Shown piece after piece: positions 17,429 to 26,190 of a DNA stretch of 64,000 nt. Source of the DNA: Sphingobium sp. (GTDB lineage Bacteria > Pseudomonadota > Alphaproteobacteria > Sphingomonadales > Sphingomonadaceae). The first letter of the stretch is position 1, and each line of letters begins with the position of its first letter. A model generated the notes under the pieces. That model was not told the origin of the DNA, did not search any database, and was given only the letters and a program-made list of their open reading frames with translations. The translations under genes were made by a program, and so were the position numbers. Location of the stretch: NCBI GenBank assembly GCA_017745115.1, contig JAGIAA010000002.1:62001-126000 (forward strand). Reading direction: 5' to 3'.

Positions 17429-18826
17429 CTAGATCGGGAAGTGGCCCGGCTGGGTCTCCACCGTAATCCAGCGCAGCTCCGTAAAGCTGTCGATGCCTGC
17501 CTTGCCGCCAAAGCGGCCATAGCCGGAGGCGCCGACGCCGCCGAAAGGCATTTGGGCTTCGTCATGCACCGTCGGGCCGTTGACGTGGCAGATGCCTGAA
17601 TTGATCTGGCGCGCCACGCCCAGGCCCCGCGCAACATCCCTCGTAAAGACGGAGGCCGAAAGGCCATATTGGGTATCGTTGGCGAGACGGATGGCGTCGG
17701 CCTCGTCCCCCGCCCGGATGATCGCCACGATCGGACCGAAGCTTTCGTCTCGATACAGGTTCATGGCCGGAGTCACCCCATCCACGACCGTTGCCGGCAT
17801 CAGGACGCTGTCGGCCGTTCCGCCGGCCAACGCCTTTGCGCCCTTCGCGAGCGCGTCTTCGATCAAGCTATTCACATGGTCGACGGTTTTGCGGTCGACC
17901 ACGGCACCGAGGGGCGTTTTGCCCTCGCGTGGATCGCCGGTGGCCATTGACTGCGCCTTGGCCGCAAACTTCTTGGCGAAAGCGTCTGCCACGGCCTCGA
18001 CCACGATGATCCGTTCGGTCGACATGCAGATCTGGCCCTGGTTCATGAATGCGCCAAAGGCGGCTGCCTTGACCGCCTCATCGAGATCCGCATCCTCCAA
18101 CACGACAAGCGGTGCTTTACCGCCAAGTTCAAGCAGCACGGGCTTCAGATTCTCCGCCGCACGCTTGGCAATGATGCGCCCGACCCCAGTCGAACCGGTG
18201 AAATTGATCCGCTTGACCTGCGGCGCATCGATGAGCGCGCCAACCACCTCGCCGGCATCTTCCGGCGCATTGGTGACGACATTGACGACGCCCTCGGGAA
18301 AGCCAGCTTCGGCAAAAGCCTCGATGATGAGTTCGTGAGTGCGCGGACAGGTCTCGCTGGCCTTGAGGATGACACTGTTGCCACAGGCTAGCGGGACGGC
18401 GATCGCGCGCACGCCGAGGATGATCGGAGCGTTCCAGGGCGCAATGCCCAGGATCACCCCCACGGGCTCCTTGAGCGCCATGGCAAGGCAGCCCGGCTTG
18501 TCGGACGGGATCACCTCTCCGGAAATCTGCGTCGTGATCGCAGCCGCCTCACGCACCATACTGGCGGCGAGACCGAGGTTGAACAGCGCCCAGCCTTTGG
18601 TGGCGCCGATCTCGTTCATCATCGCCTCGACGAAGGCATCCGCCCGCGCCTCCAGAGCCGCCGCCGCTTTCATCAGCACGGCGCGCCGTGCGTTGGGCCC
18701 GGTCGCCGCCCAGGCCGGGAATGCCGCCGCCGCACGGGCTGCAATGGCTGGCATGTCCTCAGCCTTCATGGCCGGTGCACGCGATGCGACCTCACCGGTC
18801 AGCGGATTTTTACGATCGAAATTCAT
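17429..18826 (-). CDS. Aldehyde dehydrogenase, salicylaldehyde/vanillin dehydrogenase type
   Basis: A 465-residue NAD(P)-dependent aldehyde dehydrogenase. Asn132 lies in GIAPWNAP, Glu233 in LLELGGKAPLVV and the catalytic Cys267 in NQGQICMSTERI. The C-terminal ending FTELRWITVETQPGHFPI resembles salicylaldehyde dehydrogenases such as NahF. It oxidises an aromatic aldehyde to the acid, which the adjacent monooxygenase could hydroxylate. It follows the TonB receptor gene by 57 bp on the same strand, so receptor, dehydrogenase, monooxygenase and DUF3237 may be one transcript. Confidence 0.9.
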   Translation of the reverse strand: MNFDRKNPLTGEVASRAPAMKAEDMPAIAARAAAAFPAWAATGPNARRAVLMKAAAALEARADAFVEAMMNEIGATKGWALFNLGLAASMVREAAAITTQISGEVIPSDKPGCLAMALKEPVGVILGIAPWNAPIILGVRAIAVPLACGNSVILKASETCPRTHELIIEAFAEAGFPEGVVNVVTNAPEDAGEVVGALIDAPQVKRINFTGSTGVGRIIAKRAAENLKPVLLELGGKAPLVVLEDADLDEAVKAAAFGAFMNQGQICMSTERIIVVEAVADAFAKKFAAKAQSMATGDPREGKTPLGAVVDRKTVDHVNSLIEDALAKGAKALAGGTADSVLMPATVVDGVTPAMNLYRDESFGPIVAIIRAGDEADAIRLANDTQYGLSASVFTRDVARGLGVARQINSGICHVNGPTVHDEAQMPFGGVGASGYGRFGGKAGIDSFTELRWITVETQPGHFPI

Positions 18827-18883
18827 GGCATCCTCTACATCAGAACCGGAAGGTCGGTGGTGCGAGCAGCACCATCTTCTTCT

Positions 18884-21256
18884 TTAGAATGAAATCGACG
18901 CCTGCAGATACCAATTCCTTGGGCGGGCGTAGATCTTTTCGGCATATCCCAGGGTGCCCAGGGACGCGTTGCCCTGGATCAGATAGCGCTCGTCAAAGAC
19001 GTTAAGCACGCCAGCCGTAACCTTCCAGCCCTTCGCCTTATTGCCGACCGCAATGGAGGCATTCCCAACGAAATAGTCGCCCTGTTCGATCTCGGGCACG
19101 CTGCCCGTGATGAAGGTGATCTTCGTCGTGTAATTGCCGTCGAACCGTGGTGTCACCGTCAGATCGCCTCCGATCGGGATGGCATAGGCAATACCGAAAT
19201 TGCCCTGGAAGGCCGGCGTGAATGGGAGATCGTCGGCCGGCGTCACCGTGGCAGTCGCGCCGGGAACCGCCGTGATGCTCAGGATCTTGTCGTCGAGCGT
19301 GCTCATGGCCAGGTCGATCTGCAAGCCCGAACGGGGGTGATAGCTGAGTTCGGCTTCAAGGCCCTGGATACGCGCCTTGCCCGCATTGAAGAGCAGCGGC
19401 ACCACGCCTTGGCGGAAGATCAGCTGGATGTTGCCATATTCGGCGCGGAATGCAGCCGCATTGAACCGGAAATCGCCGAAATCGAACTTGGCGCCGATTT
19501 CATAGCTGTCGACCTTTTCCTCGTCGAACGGCGTCGGAACATTGCCCGTGGGCGCCGCATTGTAGCGCGTATTGTAACCGCCCGACTTGAAGCTCCGCGA
19601 ATAGGATACATAGGTGCTGACGTGCCTCGACCAGGAATATCGAATGCTCGCCGACCCGGTCAGCGCCGAGAAGGTGCGCTTGTAGGGCCCCGGATAAATG
19701 TACAGAGGTCCGCCATTGGGAATGGCGGTCGTCGGTAACGGATTGGGGTCCGGAAGCGTTGCCGGGAAGAGGTTCAGAACCGTGCCGTAATAGGTCTTCT
19801 TGTCGCTCGTGTAGCGAAGGCCCCCCGAAATCTCCAAAGCCTCGACCGGATTGACGGACACCTCGCCGAAGACTGCGATCGAATCCGTTTTCAGGTCCGA
19901 AATCTGAAGGTCACGCGAGGCCGGGCCGCCTGCCAGCAGTGACGTGATCACCGGCGGAGACGGCGGGAAAGCAAGCGGCACAGTCGCTCGCTCCTTGGTC
20001 TTCTCATTGAAGTAATAACCGCCGAGGATCGCGTTCACGGTCTTGGACTTGTACTGGAGCTGCAGTTCCTGGCTGTACTGCTTGGAGTTGCCGCCCACAT
20101 CCGTCGTGATCATAGGGAATGGCGTATTGTCCGCATCGCGGATGCCGTGCGAGGTCGTCGAGCGGTAAGCGCTGATCGATTTCAGGGTGAAATTGGCCGA
20201 CAGGTCGGCGACAACCGAACCCGACAGGCCCCAGACCTTGGACGTGCTCGTCACCGGCGCCGTGCCACCGTTCACATAAGGACCCAGCGCCTGAAAATCA
20301 TTGGCGCACCGGGAATCGTTGATCAGCGGAACGTTCGGGGCTCCGAAGCGCGGGTCGCCGGCGACGAGCGGCGCGAAGGGAATCTTCGCGCCCGGGCAGC
20401 CTGCGGCGACACTGACGATCGCGGCGACCGGCGCTTGTTCGTTGATGCCGGCGAAGACGAAGGGCGCACCATGCTCGTCACGCTTCGTGAAGTCAGCGCG
20501 GAGGTTCACCTTCACCGAGGGCGCCGGCTCCCAAAGAAGCGCGCTGTTCAGCGTGAAGCTGTTGTCGTCGCCCAGATCAAGCCCGTCGAACTTGCGGCGC
20601 ACATAGCCATCCCGTTTGCGGAATCCTCCCGAGACGCGTCCGGCCGCGGTGTCCGCGAGCGGGATATTCACTGCCGCGAAGCCTTCATAGAGGCTGTCCG
20701 TGCCGGTCCTGAACCGCGCCTCGCCACTGAACTCACCGATGACCGGCGTGCGAGTCCGAACCAGGATGGCGCCACCGATCGTGTTTCGGCCGAAAAGCGT
20801 GCCTTGCGGGCCGCGCAGAACCTCGACTCCGCCGATATCGCCAAAGTCGAGCGATCCGCCGACGGCGCGCCCGAGATAGACCTCGTCGAGATAGACGCCG
20901 ACGCCCGGATCGACGGCGGCCGTGGGGTCGAGCTGACCGACACCGCGAATAAAGACGACCGCGGCGGCGGTATTGCCGGAAAGCTGGCCGGCCGGCTTGA
21001 ACTGAAGGCTCGGCGTGATCTGCTCGAGATCGGCGGTCTGGTGAATCTGGCGATCCTGGAGAATCTCGGGCGTGAACGCAGAGATGGCGACGGGCGCGTC
21101 CTGCAGAGATTCCTCGCGGCGACGCGCGGTCACGATGATCGCTTCGCTTTCCGGCTCAGCAGCACTGGGGGCCGACGCGCCATTCTGGGCGAGCGCCGGG
21201 GCACAGCAGGTCAGCAGCGCGCCTGCGGCCGCACCGAGCTTGAGCATGGATTTCAT
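18884..21256 (-). CDS. TonB-dependent outer-membrane receptor
   Basis: The 790-residue protein begins at ATG 21256 (MKSMLKLGAAAGALL signal peptide, cleaved near ALAQ). The plug is at about 35-150: AIIVTARRREESLQDAPVAI, LEQITPSLQFKP and VEVLRGPQGTLFGRNTIGGA. The barrel ends in WYLQASISF with a terminal Phe. The upstream in-frame extension contains the AT-rich promoter region and is not credible as coding. The receptor probably imports an aromatic or ester substrate processed by the downstream dehydrogenase and monooxygenase and the neighbouring esterase. Confidence 0.93.
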   Translation of the reverse strand: MKSMLKLGAAAGALLTCCAPALAQNGASAPSAAEPESEAIIVTARRREESLQDAPVAISAFTPEILQDRQIHQTADLEQITPSLQFKPAGQLSGNTAAAVVFIRGVGQLDPTAAVDPGVGVYLDEVYLGRAVGGSLDFGDIGGVEVLRGPQGTLFGRNTIGGAILVRTRTPVIGEFSGEARFRTGTDSLYEGFAAVNIPLADTAAGRVSGGFRKRDGYVRRKFDGLDLGDDNSFTLNSALLWEPAPSVKVNLRADFTKRDEHGAPFVFAGINEQAPVAAIVSVAAGCPGAKIPFAPLVAGDPRFGAPNVPLINDSRCANDFQALGPYVNGGTAPVTSTSKVWGLSGSVVADLSANFTLKSISAYRSTTSHGIRDADNTPFPMITTDVGGNSKQYSQELQLQYKSKTVNAILGGYYFNEKTKERATVPLAFPPSPPVITSLLAGGPASRDLQISDLKTDSIAVFGEVSVNPVEALEISGGLRYTSDKKTYYGTVLNLFPATLPDPNPLPTTAIPNGGPLYIYPGPYKRTFSALTGSASIRYSWSRHVSTYVSYSRSFKSGGYNTRYNAAPTGNVPTPFDEEKVDSYEIGAKFDFGDFRFNAAAFRAEYGNIQLIFRQGVVPLLFNAGKARIQGLEAELSYHPRSGLQIDLAMSTLDDKILSITAVPGATATVTPADDLPFTPAFQGNFGIAYAIPIGGDLTVTPRFDGNYTTKITFITGSVPEIEQGDYFVGNASIAVGNKAKGWKVTAGVLNVFDERYLIQGNASLGTLGYAEKIYARPRNWYLQASISF

Positions 21257-21310
21257 CTTGATCTCTCCCCTCGTGCCGATTCCAAAGCGTGCTGTCGTTC
21301 TCGGCAGACA

Positions 21311-21356
21311 ATTAGTTATATGATAAAACAATAATTGGCAATATCGCATAACTAAT
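21311..21356. promoter_or_regulatory. Inverted repeat upstream of the TonB receptor, candidate MarR site
   Basis: ATTAGTTAT at 21311-21319 is mirrored by ATAACTAAT at 21348-21356 across an AT-rich 28-bp centre. The segment TAGTTATATG (21313-21322) is identical to the left half of the palindrome at 22999-23021. The two sites would tie the receptor and the esterase to the MarR regulator at 23224. Confidence 0.5.
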
Positions 21357-21453
21357 TCCGCCGAAGCCCGACGAACTTCGCTGCTCGATTTCGGTAGAGA
21401 GGTGAGTTCGTTTCTAGCCTAATAATTAGAGCCAGACAGAAAGCTGAGCCGCC

Positions 21454-21993
21454 TCACATCGCCTTGAAGAAGCGGATCTTCACTGCCGGCTCACCCTTGG
21501 GACCTTTGGCCCCTTCAAGAGTGCCGATAAATGCGGTCTGGCCCAGCCACTCATATTTGCCGAGAGGCGCTTCGAAGCGCGGCGAAGTCCGCACGGGCTT
21601 GGGCGGCTGGCCGGCCTTCGGCATGCAAAGGGCGCCGGTATTGAGAACGTTGATGATCACGCCGTCGTCGGTCTTGAGCATGTAGTCGGCCTTGACGTCT
21701 ACGCAGCCGTCCGTGCGGACCAGCTGCCAATCCCAACCGCCCGGCACGATGGTGCCCTTGATGCCCGGCCCCTCGAACGTGCCGCCCGTAATGGGGATCA
21801 TGTTGCGGCTGCCATAGGGCGTCTTGCCGGGAATCATGGCCGATCCCAGCAGCACCAGTTCCTCGAAGGCGAATTCGAGCCGCGGCTCTGGAGAGGCCGG
21901 CGGCTGTGCATTGGCTGGGCCACATATGCCCAGGCCGGTGACGGCAACCATGGCCATTCGCGCCGCGCGACGCTTGAGCGATGTCCAGTCCAT
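21454..21993 (-). CDS. DUF3237 family protein with signal peptide
   Basis: A 179-residue protein and the only exported member of the four DUF3237 proteins. ATG 21993 follows GGGAGAGGAT. A hydrophobic signal segment (MAMVAVTGLGICGPANAQ) precedes the domain. Motifs are MIPITGGTFEGPGIKGTIVPGG with WDWQLVRTDGCVDVKADYML, and PRFEAPLGKYEWLGQTAF. It lies downstream of the exported esterase on the same strand (70-bp gap). A periplasmic DUF3237 beside a periplasmic esterase mirrors the cytoplasmic DUF3237/CocE pairing at 1.5-4.1 kb. Confidence 0.87.
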   Translation of the reverse strand: MDWTSLKRRAARMAMVAVTGLGICGPANAQPPASPEPRLEFAFEELVLLGSAMIPGKTPYGSRNMIPITGGTFEGPGIKGTIVPGGWDWQLVRTDGCVDVKADYMLKTDDGVIINVLNTGALCMPKAGQPPKPVRTSPRFEAPLGKYEWLGQTAFIGTLEGAKGPKGEPAVKIRFFKAM

Positions 21994-22063
21994 ATCCTCT
22001 CCCACGATTGCAATCTGAGTTTTCACATCATTCCCGCTTCAATTGAATTGGCAATCGAGGACG

Positions 22064-22930
22064 TCAGTGGCCGCGCTTGTGTGCCGCGAAGAACTCGAAG
22101 ATCGCCGGCATGCTGTCTCCGATGATCGTGCCGTGATCACGCCCTTCCATCTCGATGTAGCGATGATCAGGCAGCTTGAGGTCGTCCATAGCTGCGGCCC
22201 AGGTCCGGGTGTTAGTCGGGGGCACGACATTGTCCTTGTCGCCCTGGGTGATCATGAGCGGCAGGCGCGCCTTCTGGATGGGCGCGAGGATGTCCTTCTG
22301 CGTCGGCTGCATCATGAAGGCAGCCGGCGCGATTGCTGCCGCGGCCGCCCACTGCCCGGAATATTTCTGGGCGAGGAAGAGCGTGCCGGCACCGCCCATG
22401 GAATGTCCCATGAGATAGGTGCGATCGGGATCGACCTTGAATTCCTTGCGGGCCATCTCGAGGACGTTGAGCACATCCTTCTCGCTGAGCTCGCGCAGGT
22501 TCGCCGGCTTCACCTCGGTGCCACCGCCCATGACGATAACCGGAGAGCCGTACCAGCCGGCGACATTATACCCCATCGGGCCCACGACGATGTACCCGCC
22601 TTCCTCGGCGAGATCGATCAGCTTCCCCCGCACGATGAAATTGGAATCGCCGCCAAAGCCATGAAGAGCGACGATGAGAGGAGCGGGCTTGTCCTTCTTC
22701 ACCTTGGACGAGACAAAGACAGTGTATGCCAGATCCTCATTGGTATCCTGGAAATGATAGGTGCGCTGCTGCGCGCGCGGATCCGGATCGATTTTCATCG
22801 GCATCCGCGGCGGCCCGTTCGGCGGTGGCCCGTTGCCGACCGGCTGGGCGGCGAGCGGAAGCGCGGTGGAGAGAGACATCGCCAATAAGGCCGTCGACAG
22901 GCAAATTCCGCCCATGCTCTTACTTATCAC
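22064..22930 (-). CDS. Exported alpha/beta hydrolase (PHB-depolymerase/feruloyl-esterase-like)
   Basis: A protein of about 288 residues with a signal peptide (CLSTALLAMSLSTALPLAAQ). The catalytic core has PLIVALHGFGGD (oxyanion), YLMGHSMGGAGTLF (nucleophile Ser in GHSMGG), QGDKDNVVP (Asp) and EGRDHGTII (His). This is the prolyl-oligopeptidase/esterase D-like group containing PHB depolymerases and feruloyl esterases. GTG 22930 is chosen because GGAGGGGGAG lies at ideal distance; ATG 22915 is the alternative. It probably releases an aromatic acid or alcohol from an ester. The promoter is shared with the divergent MarR gene. Confidence 0.85.
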   Translation of the reverse strand: MISKSMGGICLSTALLAMSLSTALPLAAQPVGNGPPPNGPPRMPMKIDPDPRAQQRTYHFQDTNEDLAYTVFVSSKVKKDKPAPLIVALHGFGGDSNFIVRGKLIDLAEEGGYIVVGPMGYNVAGWYGSPVIVMGGGTEVKPANLRELSEKDVLNVLEMARKEFKVDPDRTYLMGHSMGGAGTLFLAQKYSGQWAAAAAIAPAAFMMQPTQKDILAPIQKARLPLMITQGDKDNVVPPTNTRTWAAAMDDLKLPDHRYIEMEGRDHGTIIGDSMPAIFEFFAAHKRGH

Positions 22931-22998
22931 TTGCGCTCTCCCCCTCCAGGACTTCGCCCGACAACCCATCGCGATCGACAGGCTTGGCGCGTCGCCCC

Positions 22999-23021
22999 TA
23001 TAGTTATATGGACTAACTATA
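22999..23021. promoter_or_regulatory. Palindromic operator TATAGTTA-N7-TAACTATA
   Basis: This perfect 8-bp inverted repeat with a 7-bp spacer lies in the 293-bp gap between the esterase and the divergent MarR gene. It is the strongest symmetric element there and shares TAGTTATATG with the TonB receptor promoter at 21313-21322. It is the likely binding site of the MarR protein. Confidence 0.65.
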
Positions 23022-23223
23022 TCGAGCCTTCGTATCCTCTGCAATCGGCGACAGGCGAACGGACGCCTCCATGACCGATGAGGCGCGGGATGGGATGGGA
23101 GAAACAAAATAGTGGCTGCCGACCGCCGATATCTCTTGGTCTCGAACATTTTCCGCGACATCCTGCACGGCATGGTCTGGTAAAGGAAAGCAAGCCATCG
23201 CGAGCCTCTTGGACAACAGCGGA

Positions 23224-23655
23224 ATGATCGATCTCGGCCCCCTCGGGGCGCTGGCGGGTTATCATTTGCGCCGGGCGTCGGCCGCCGTCGGAAGCGACTA
23301 TTTCCGGACCGTCGAACCCGGCGGCATGAGGCAGGTGCTGTTCGGCGTCCTTTCAGTGATCTCCGCCAATCCCGGGATCAATCAAGGGAATGTCGGCCGC
23401 ATCCTCGGCATTCAGCGGCCGAACATGGTGGCGCTGGTCAATGAGTTGATCGCCAACGGCTGGGTAGCGCGGACGGTCGATAGCGTCGATCGGCGTGCCT
23501 TCATCCTCAATCTGACGCCCGACGGGGGGAAAGCAATCGCGGCAACGCTGACTCTGATCCACGAGCATGAGGAACGCATGCTCAGGGATCTCAGCACACA
23601 AGAGCGGCGGACGCTCATTCGGCTGTTGGGTCGGATCGAAGCCAGAGGAGAGTGA
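23224..23655 (+). CDS. MarR family transcriptional regulator
   Basis: A 143-residue winged-helix protein. The DNA-binding region is NPGINQGNVGRILGIQRPNMVALVNELIANGWVART, followed by the wing DSVDRRAFILNLTPDGGKAI and a C-terminal dimerisation helix. A TTG 15 bp upstream is an alternative start; neither has a strong ribosome-binding site. It is divergent from the esterase-DUF3237 operon and is probably its repressor, also acting on the TonB receptor at 18884 through the shared half-site. Confidence 0.86.
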   Translation: MIDLGPLGALAGYHLRRASAAVGSDYFRTVEPGGMRQVLFGVLSVISANPGINQGNVGRILGIQRPNMVALVNELIANGWVARTVDSVDRRAFILNLTPDGGKAIAATLTLIHEHEERMLRDLSTQERRTLIRLLGRIEARGE

Positions 23656-23721
23656 TCTGAGCGGCGTGTTACCGAAACGCGCGCTTCATAGGCAAAAGAC
23701 AAAACTGCAGGAGAGAAGAGT

Positions 23722-24267
23722 ATGAATGGGACCCCCAACAATTCACGTGCGGCTCGTTGGATGACGATCTTCATAGCGCTTGGCCTGGCGTCCAGCGCGG
23801 GCGCGCCCGCCCTTGGGCAGGCGCTCAATGCCGGCGCACTCGCCGACAGGGCACAGATCGAAGACCTGCTCACGCGCTATTATTATAATTTCGGCAAGGC
23901 GGGCGACCGGAACTTCGGGGCATTCTATTCGGATGATGCCGAGATGGTCCTAGGCAAGACCAGCTATAAGGGCCGGGAAGCGATCGAAGGTGCGTACAAA
24001 GCGCTCTCCACCGCCGACATACCGCAGCGCAAGTCCTTCGCTTTCAACATTCTTATGACCAATCCGCTCATCGTCGTCCACGGCACGACTGCCACGGCGC
24101 GGCTGATCTTCACCGAGATTGTGGTCGACAAGCAGGGCGATCCCCCGCGCATTCTCACGCAAGGCAAGGAATTCGACAATCTGGTCAAGGTGAAAGGCGC
24201 GTGGCGTATCTCGAAGCGGGAGATCGTCGGACCGGAACAAGGCGCTCCAGCGGGCTGGAAGGAATGA
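23722..24267 (+). CDS. SnoaL/NTF2-like protein, exported
   Basis: A 181-residue protein with an N-terminal signal segment (TIFIALGLASSAGAPALGQA). The NTF2-like fold is suggested by AQIEDLLTRYYYNFGKAGDRNFGAFYSDDAEMV, then GREAIEGAYKAL and a final GAWRISKREIVGPE. The family includes isomerases and hydratases with a conical cavity, but no catalytic pair can be assigned here. It has GGAGAGAAG before the ATG and lies 66 bp after the MarR gene on the same strand. It may bind or convert the imported compound in the periplasm. Confidence 0.8.
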   Translation: MNGTPNNSRAARWMTIFIALGLASSAGAPALGQALNAGALADRAQIEDLLTRYYYNFGKAGDRNFGAFYSDDAEMVLGKTSYKGREAIEGAYKALSTADIPQRKSFAFNILMTNPLIVVHGTTATARLIFTEIVVDKQGDPPRILTQGKEFDNLVKVKGAWRISKREIVGPEQGAPAGWKE

Positions 24268-24304
24268 GGAGGTCGGACCTCTAATCGCTTGCGCGGCATG
24301 AGGA

Positions 24305-25084
24305 TCAATGCGCGACGAGCGCACTCAGCTCGAACGGACTGCTGACCGACAGACGCTGGTAGGCTCGGCGGCGATAGGTGAGCACCGAGGCCTTGCCGAT
24401 GCCGAGATCGAGCGCCGTCGCCTCGACGCTCATGCCACATGCCGCGCGGGCGCAGACCTGTCGCTCTCTTTCCGGAAGCGCCGGGAATTGGACGGCAAAC
24501 CGCTGCTCGAAATCAGCGAATGTCGGACGATCCGGCATGCCTCCCCGTGCGCCGCTCAGCGGCAGCAGCGGCAGTGCCAGCCGCGCCAGGCTCAGCAGCA
24601 TATCGAGTTCATCGTCCGTGAAACGGCCCTGCCGCCCATTCCGCGCGACATTCATGCCGCGCCATTGCTTGGACCCGCGCTGAATGATCGAAACGCGTTC
24701 GACGATGCCGCCATCCTCGAAGAAGCGGCGGCGAAAACCCGGCACGCGCACATCGGCGCCGGCAACGCGCTGGATGGCGATATCGCCGGTCGCGGGCGCC
24801 AAGCGATAGGCTTCGCAGACAGGGTCGATATGGCGGTAGGTTCGGCTGTAGACTGGAAACAGGGCGGCGATGTCCGGCTCGCAAAAATGATAATACAGCC
24901 TGCTCTCGTGGCGGCCGCTCGCTTCGAAGAGATAAAGGCGGGTCACCCCTCCAACTTCGGAGGTGAGCGTATCGAGGACAGCGCTGCCAAGATCGCCTCG
25001 CTCCAGGCCGTCGAGCAGCCGCTCATAAAGGGCGCCGAAAACGTTCGGAACGTCAGCCACTCTCATCTGCCAGATTTCCGCCAT
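24305..25084 (-). CDS. LuxR-type (helix-turn-helix) transcriptional regulator
   Basis: A 259-residue protein. The C-terminal HTH shows LPERERQVCARAACGMSVEATALDLGIGKASVLTYRRRAYQRL, the LuxR/NarL pattern with T in place of the usual V or K positions. The N-terminal 190 residues form a GAF-like or autoinducer-like sensor without a receiver domain. ATG 25084 is chosen over an upstream extension. It follows the BKACE gene by 68 bp on the same strand. A small aromatic or keto-acid ligand is possible. Confidence 0.82.
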   Translation of the reverse strand: MAEIWQMRVADVPNVFGALYERLLDGLERGDLGSAVLDTLTSEVGGVTRLYLFEASGRHESRLYYHFCEPDIAALFPVYSRTYRHIDPVCEAYRLAPATGDIAIQRVAGADVRVPGFRRRFFEDGGIVERVSIIQRGSKQWRGMNVARNGRQGRFTDDELDMLLSLARLALPLLPLSGARGGMPDRPTFADFEQRFAVQFPALPERERQVCARAACGMSVEATALDLGIGKASVLTYRRRAYQRLSVSSPFELSALVAH

Positions 25085-25152
25085 GCTTCGACTCTCCCCT
25101 CGGCCGAGGGAAATGTCACGCGCAATGGGCCCGCTCGTCAAGCTTGCGAAGG

Positions 25153-26052
25153 TCAGCCGATTCGGAAGCGTGACCTCGCCTCCGCGATGCTCGCGGGCTT
25201 CATGCCGTAGATCGCGGCGATGTTGACGGCGGCCCTGACCATGTCGCTATTGTCTCGCGCCACACTGCCGTCAGGGAGGTGGATGCCGTCCTCGAAGCCC
25301 ACCCGCACTAGGTCGCAGCCCATAGCCAGGCCGAGTGTTGCCGCCTTGAACATGAAGCTCCCGGTGCCCGTCACGCCCCAGATCGCCCTGGGAAACATGC
25401 GCAGTCCTTCGTCGATGTTGAAAAGGAGATTGCGGGCGACAGGAGGGGTCGCCCCGAAGCCGCCTCCATGCAGCAGCCACACATTGTCCCGATCCTTGTC
25501 GAACAGGCCTTCGTCGGCATAACGCATCAGCCTGTGCAGCGAGCTGGCCTCGACGATCTCATATTCGAGCGCCGATCCCATGGCGTAGACGGCCTGAATC
25601 GTCTTCTTCAGCAATTCCGGCGAGTTCACATAAGGCGTCTCGGTGGGGTAGCCGCCCTCCGGATTATGGAAGTCGGCCGAGCCGCCGGCGATCCCGAACA
25701 GATCCTGGCGCGGCTCGATCTCGAGCAGCCCCAGTCGCTCGCTGTCGTCGGGCCAGATGTAGCGCCCCGTGGCAGGGTCGCGACGCACGCCGATGCCGTT
25801 TGTCGTCTGGATGAGGATCGGCGATCGCGCCCTGATCTGGCGGATGATCTCCGCATAGATTTGAGGATCGCCGCTGTTCTTCCCGTCTGGCCCACGCGCA
25901 TGGACGTGAACCATCGCCGCGCCGGCTTCGTAGCAACGCGCCGCCGCTTCCCCGATCTCATCGGGCTGCTTGGGCACGATCGCGCCATCACGATCCTGTT
26001 GCATGCCGCCGTTGAGCGCGACGGTGATGATGACTTTGTTGCCTTCGAGCAT
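25153..26052 (-). CDS. BKACE family (DUF849) beta-keto acid cleavage enzyme
   Basis: A 299-residue TIM-barrel enzyme. It has KVIITVALNGG at the start, AAMVHVHARGPDG with the zinc-binding His49 and His51, and LLHGGGFGATPP and LVRVGFEDGI (C-terminal metal Glu) later. BKACE enzymes condense a beta-keto acid with acetyl-CoA to give acetoacetate and a new CoA ester. ATG 26052 has GGGAGAGG upstream. It is divergent from the LysR gene, and its substrate may be a product of the ring-cleavage operon at 27185-32297. Confidence 0.88.
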   Translation of the reverse strand: MLEGNKVIITVALNGGMQQDRDGAIVPKQPDEIGEAAARCYEAGAAMVHVHARGPDGKNSGDPQIYAEIIRQIRARSPILIQTTNGIGVRRDPATGRYIWPDDSERLGLLEIEPRQDLFGIAGGSADFHNPEGGYPTETPYVNSPELLKKTIQAVYAMGSALEYEIVEASSLHRLMRYADEGLFDKDRDNVWLLHGGGFGATPPVARNLLFNIDEGLRMFPRAIWGVTGTGSFMFKAATLGLAMGCDLVRVGFEDGIHLPDGSVARDNSDMVRAAVNIAAIYGMKPASIAEARSRFRIG

Positions 26053-26190
26053 AACCTCTCCCGGATCGATTGGGATCAAATGCCAGAACAGGTGATGGCT
26101 GTCTGTCCGCTGGGGAGAGGACAAACCTGCTCGGCAATCGACGGTCATTGTGGCAACCAGCGACATCGATCAGAAAATCGGATGGTTGCG

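Noticed and set aside
20147..21334. 395-codon open frame on the plus strand
   Set aside because: It is antisense to the TonB receptor at 18884-21256 and rich in Arg, typical of a mirror frame.
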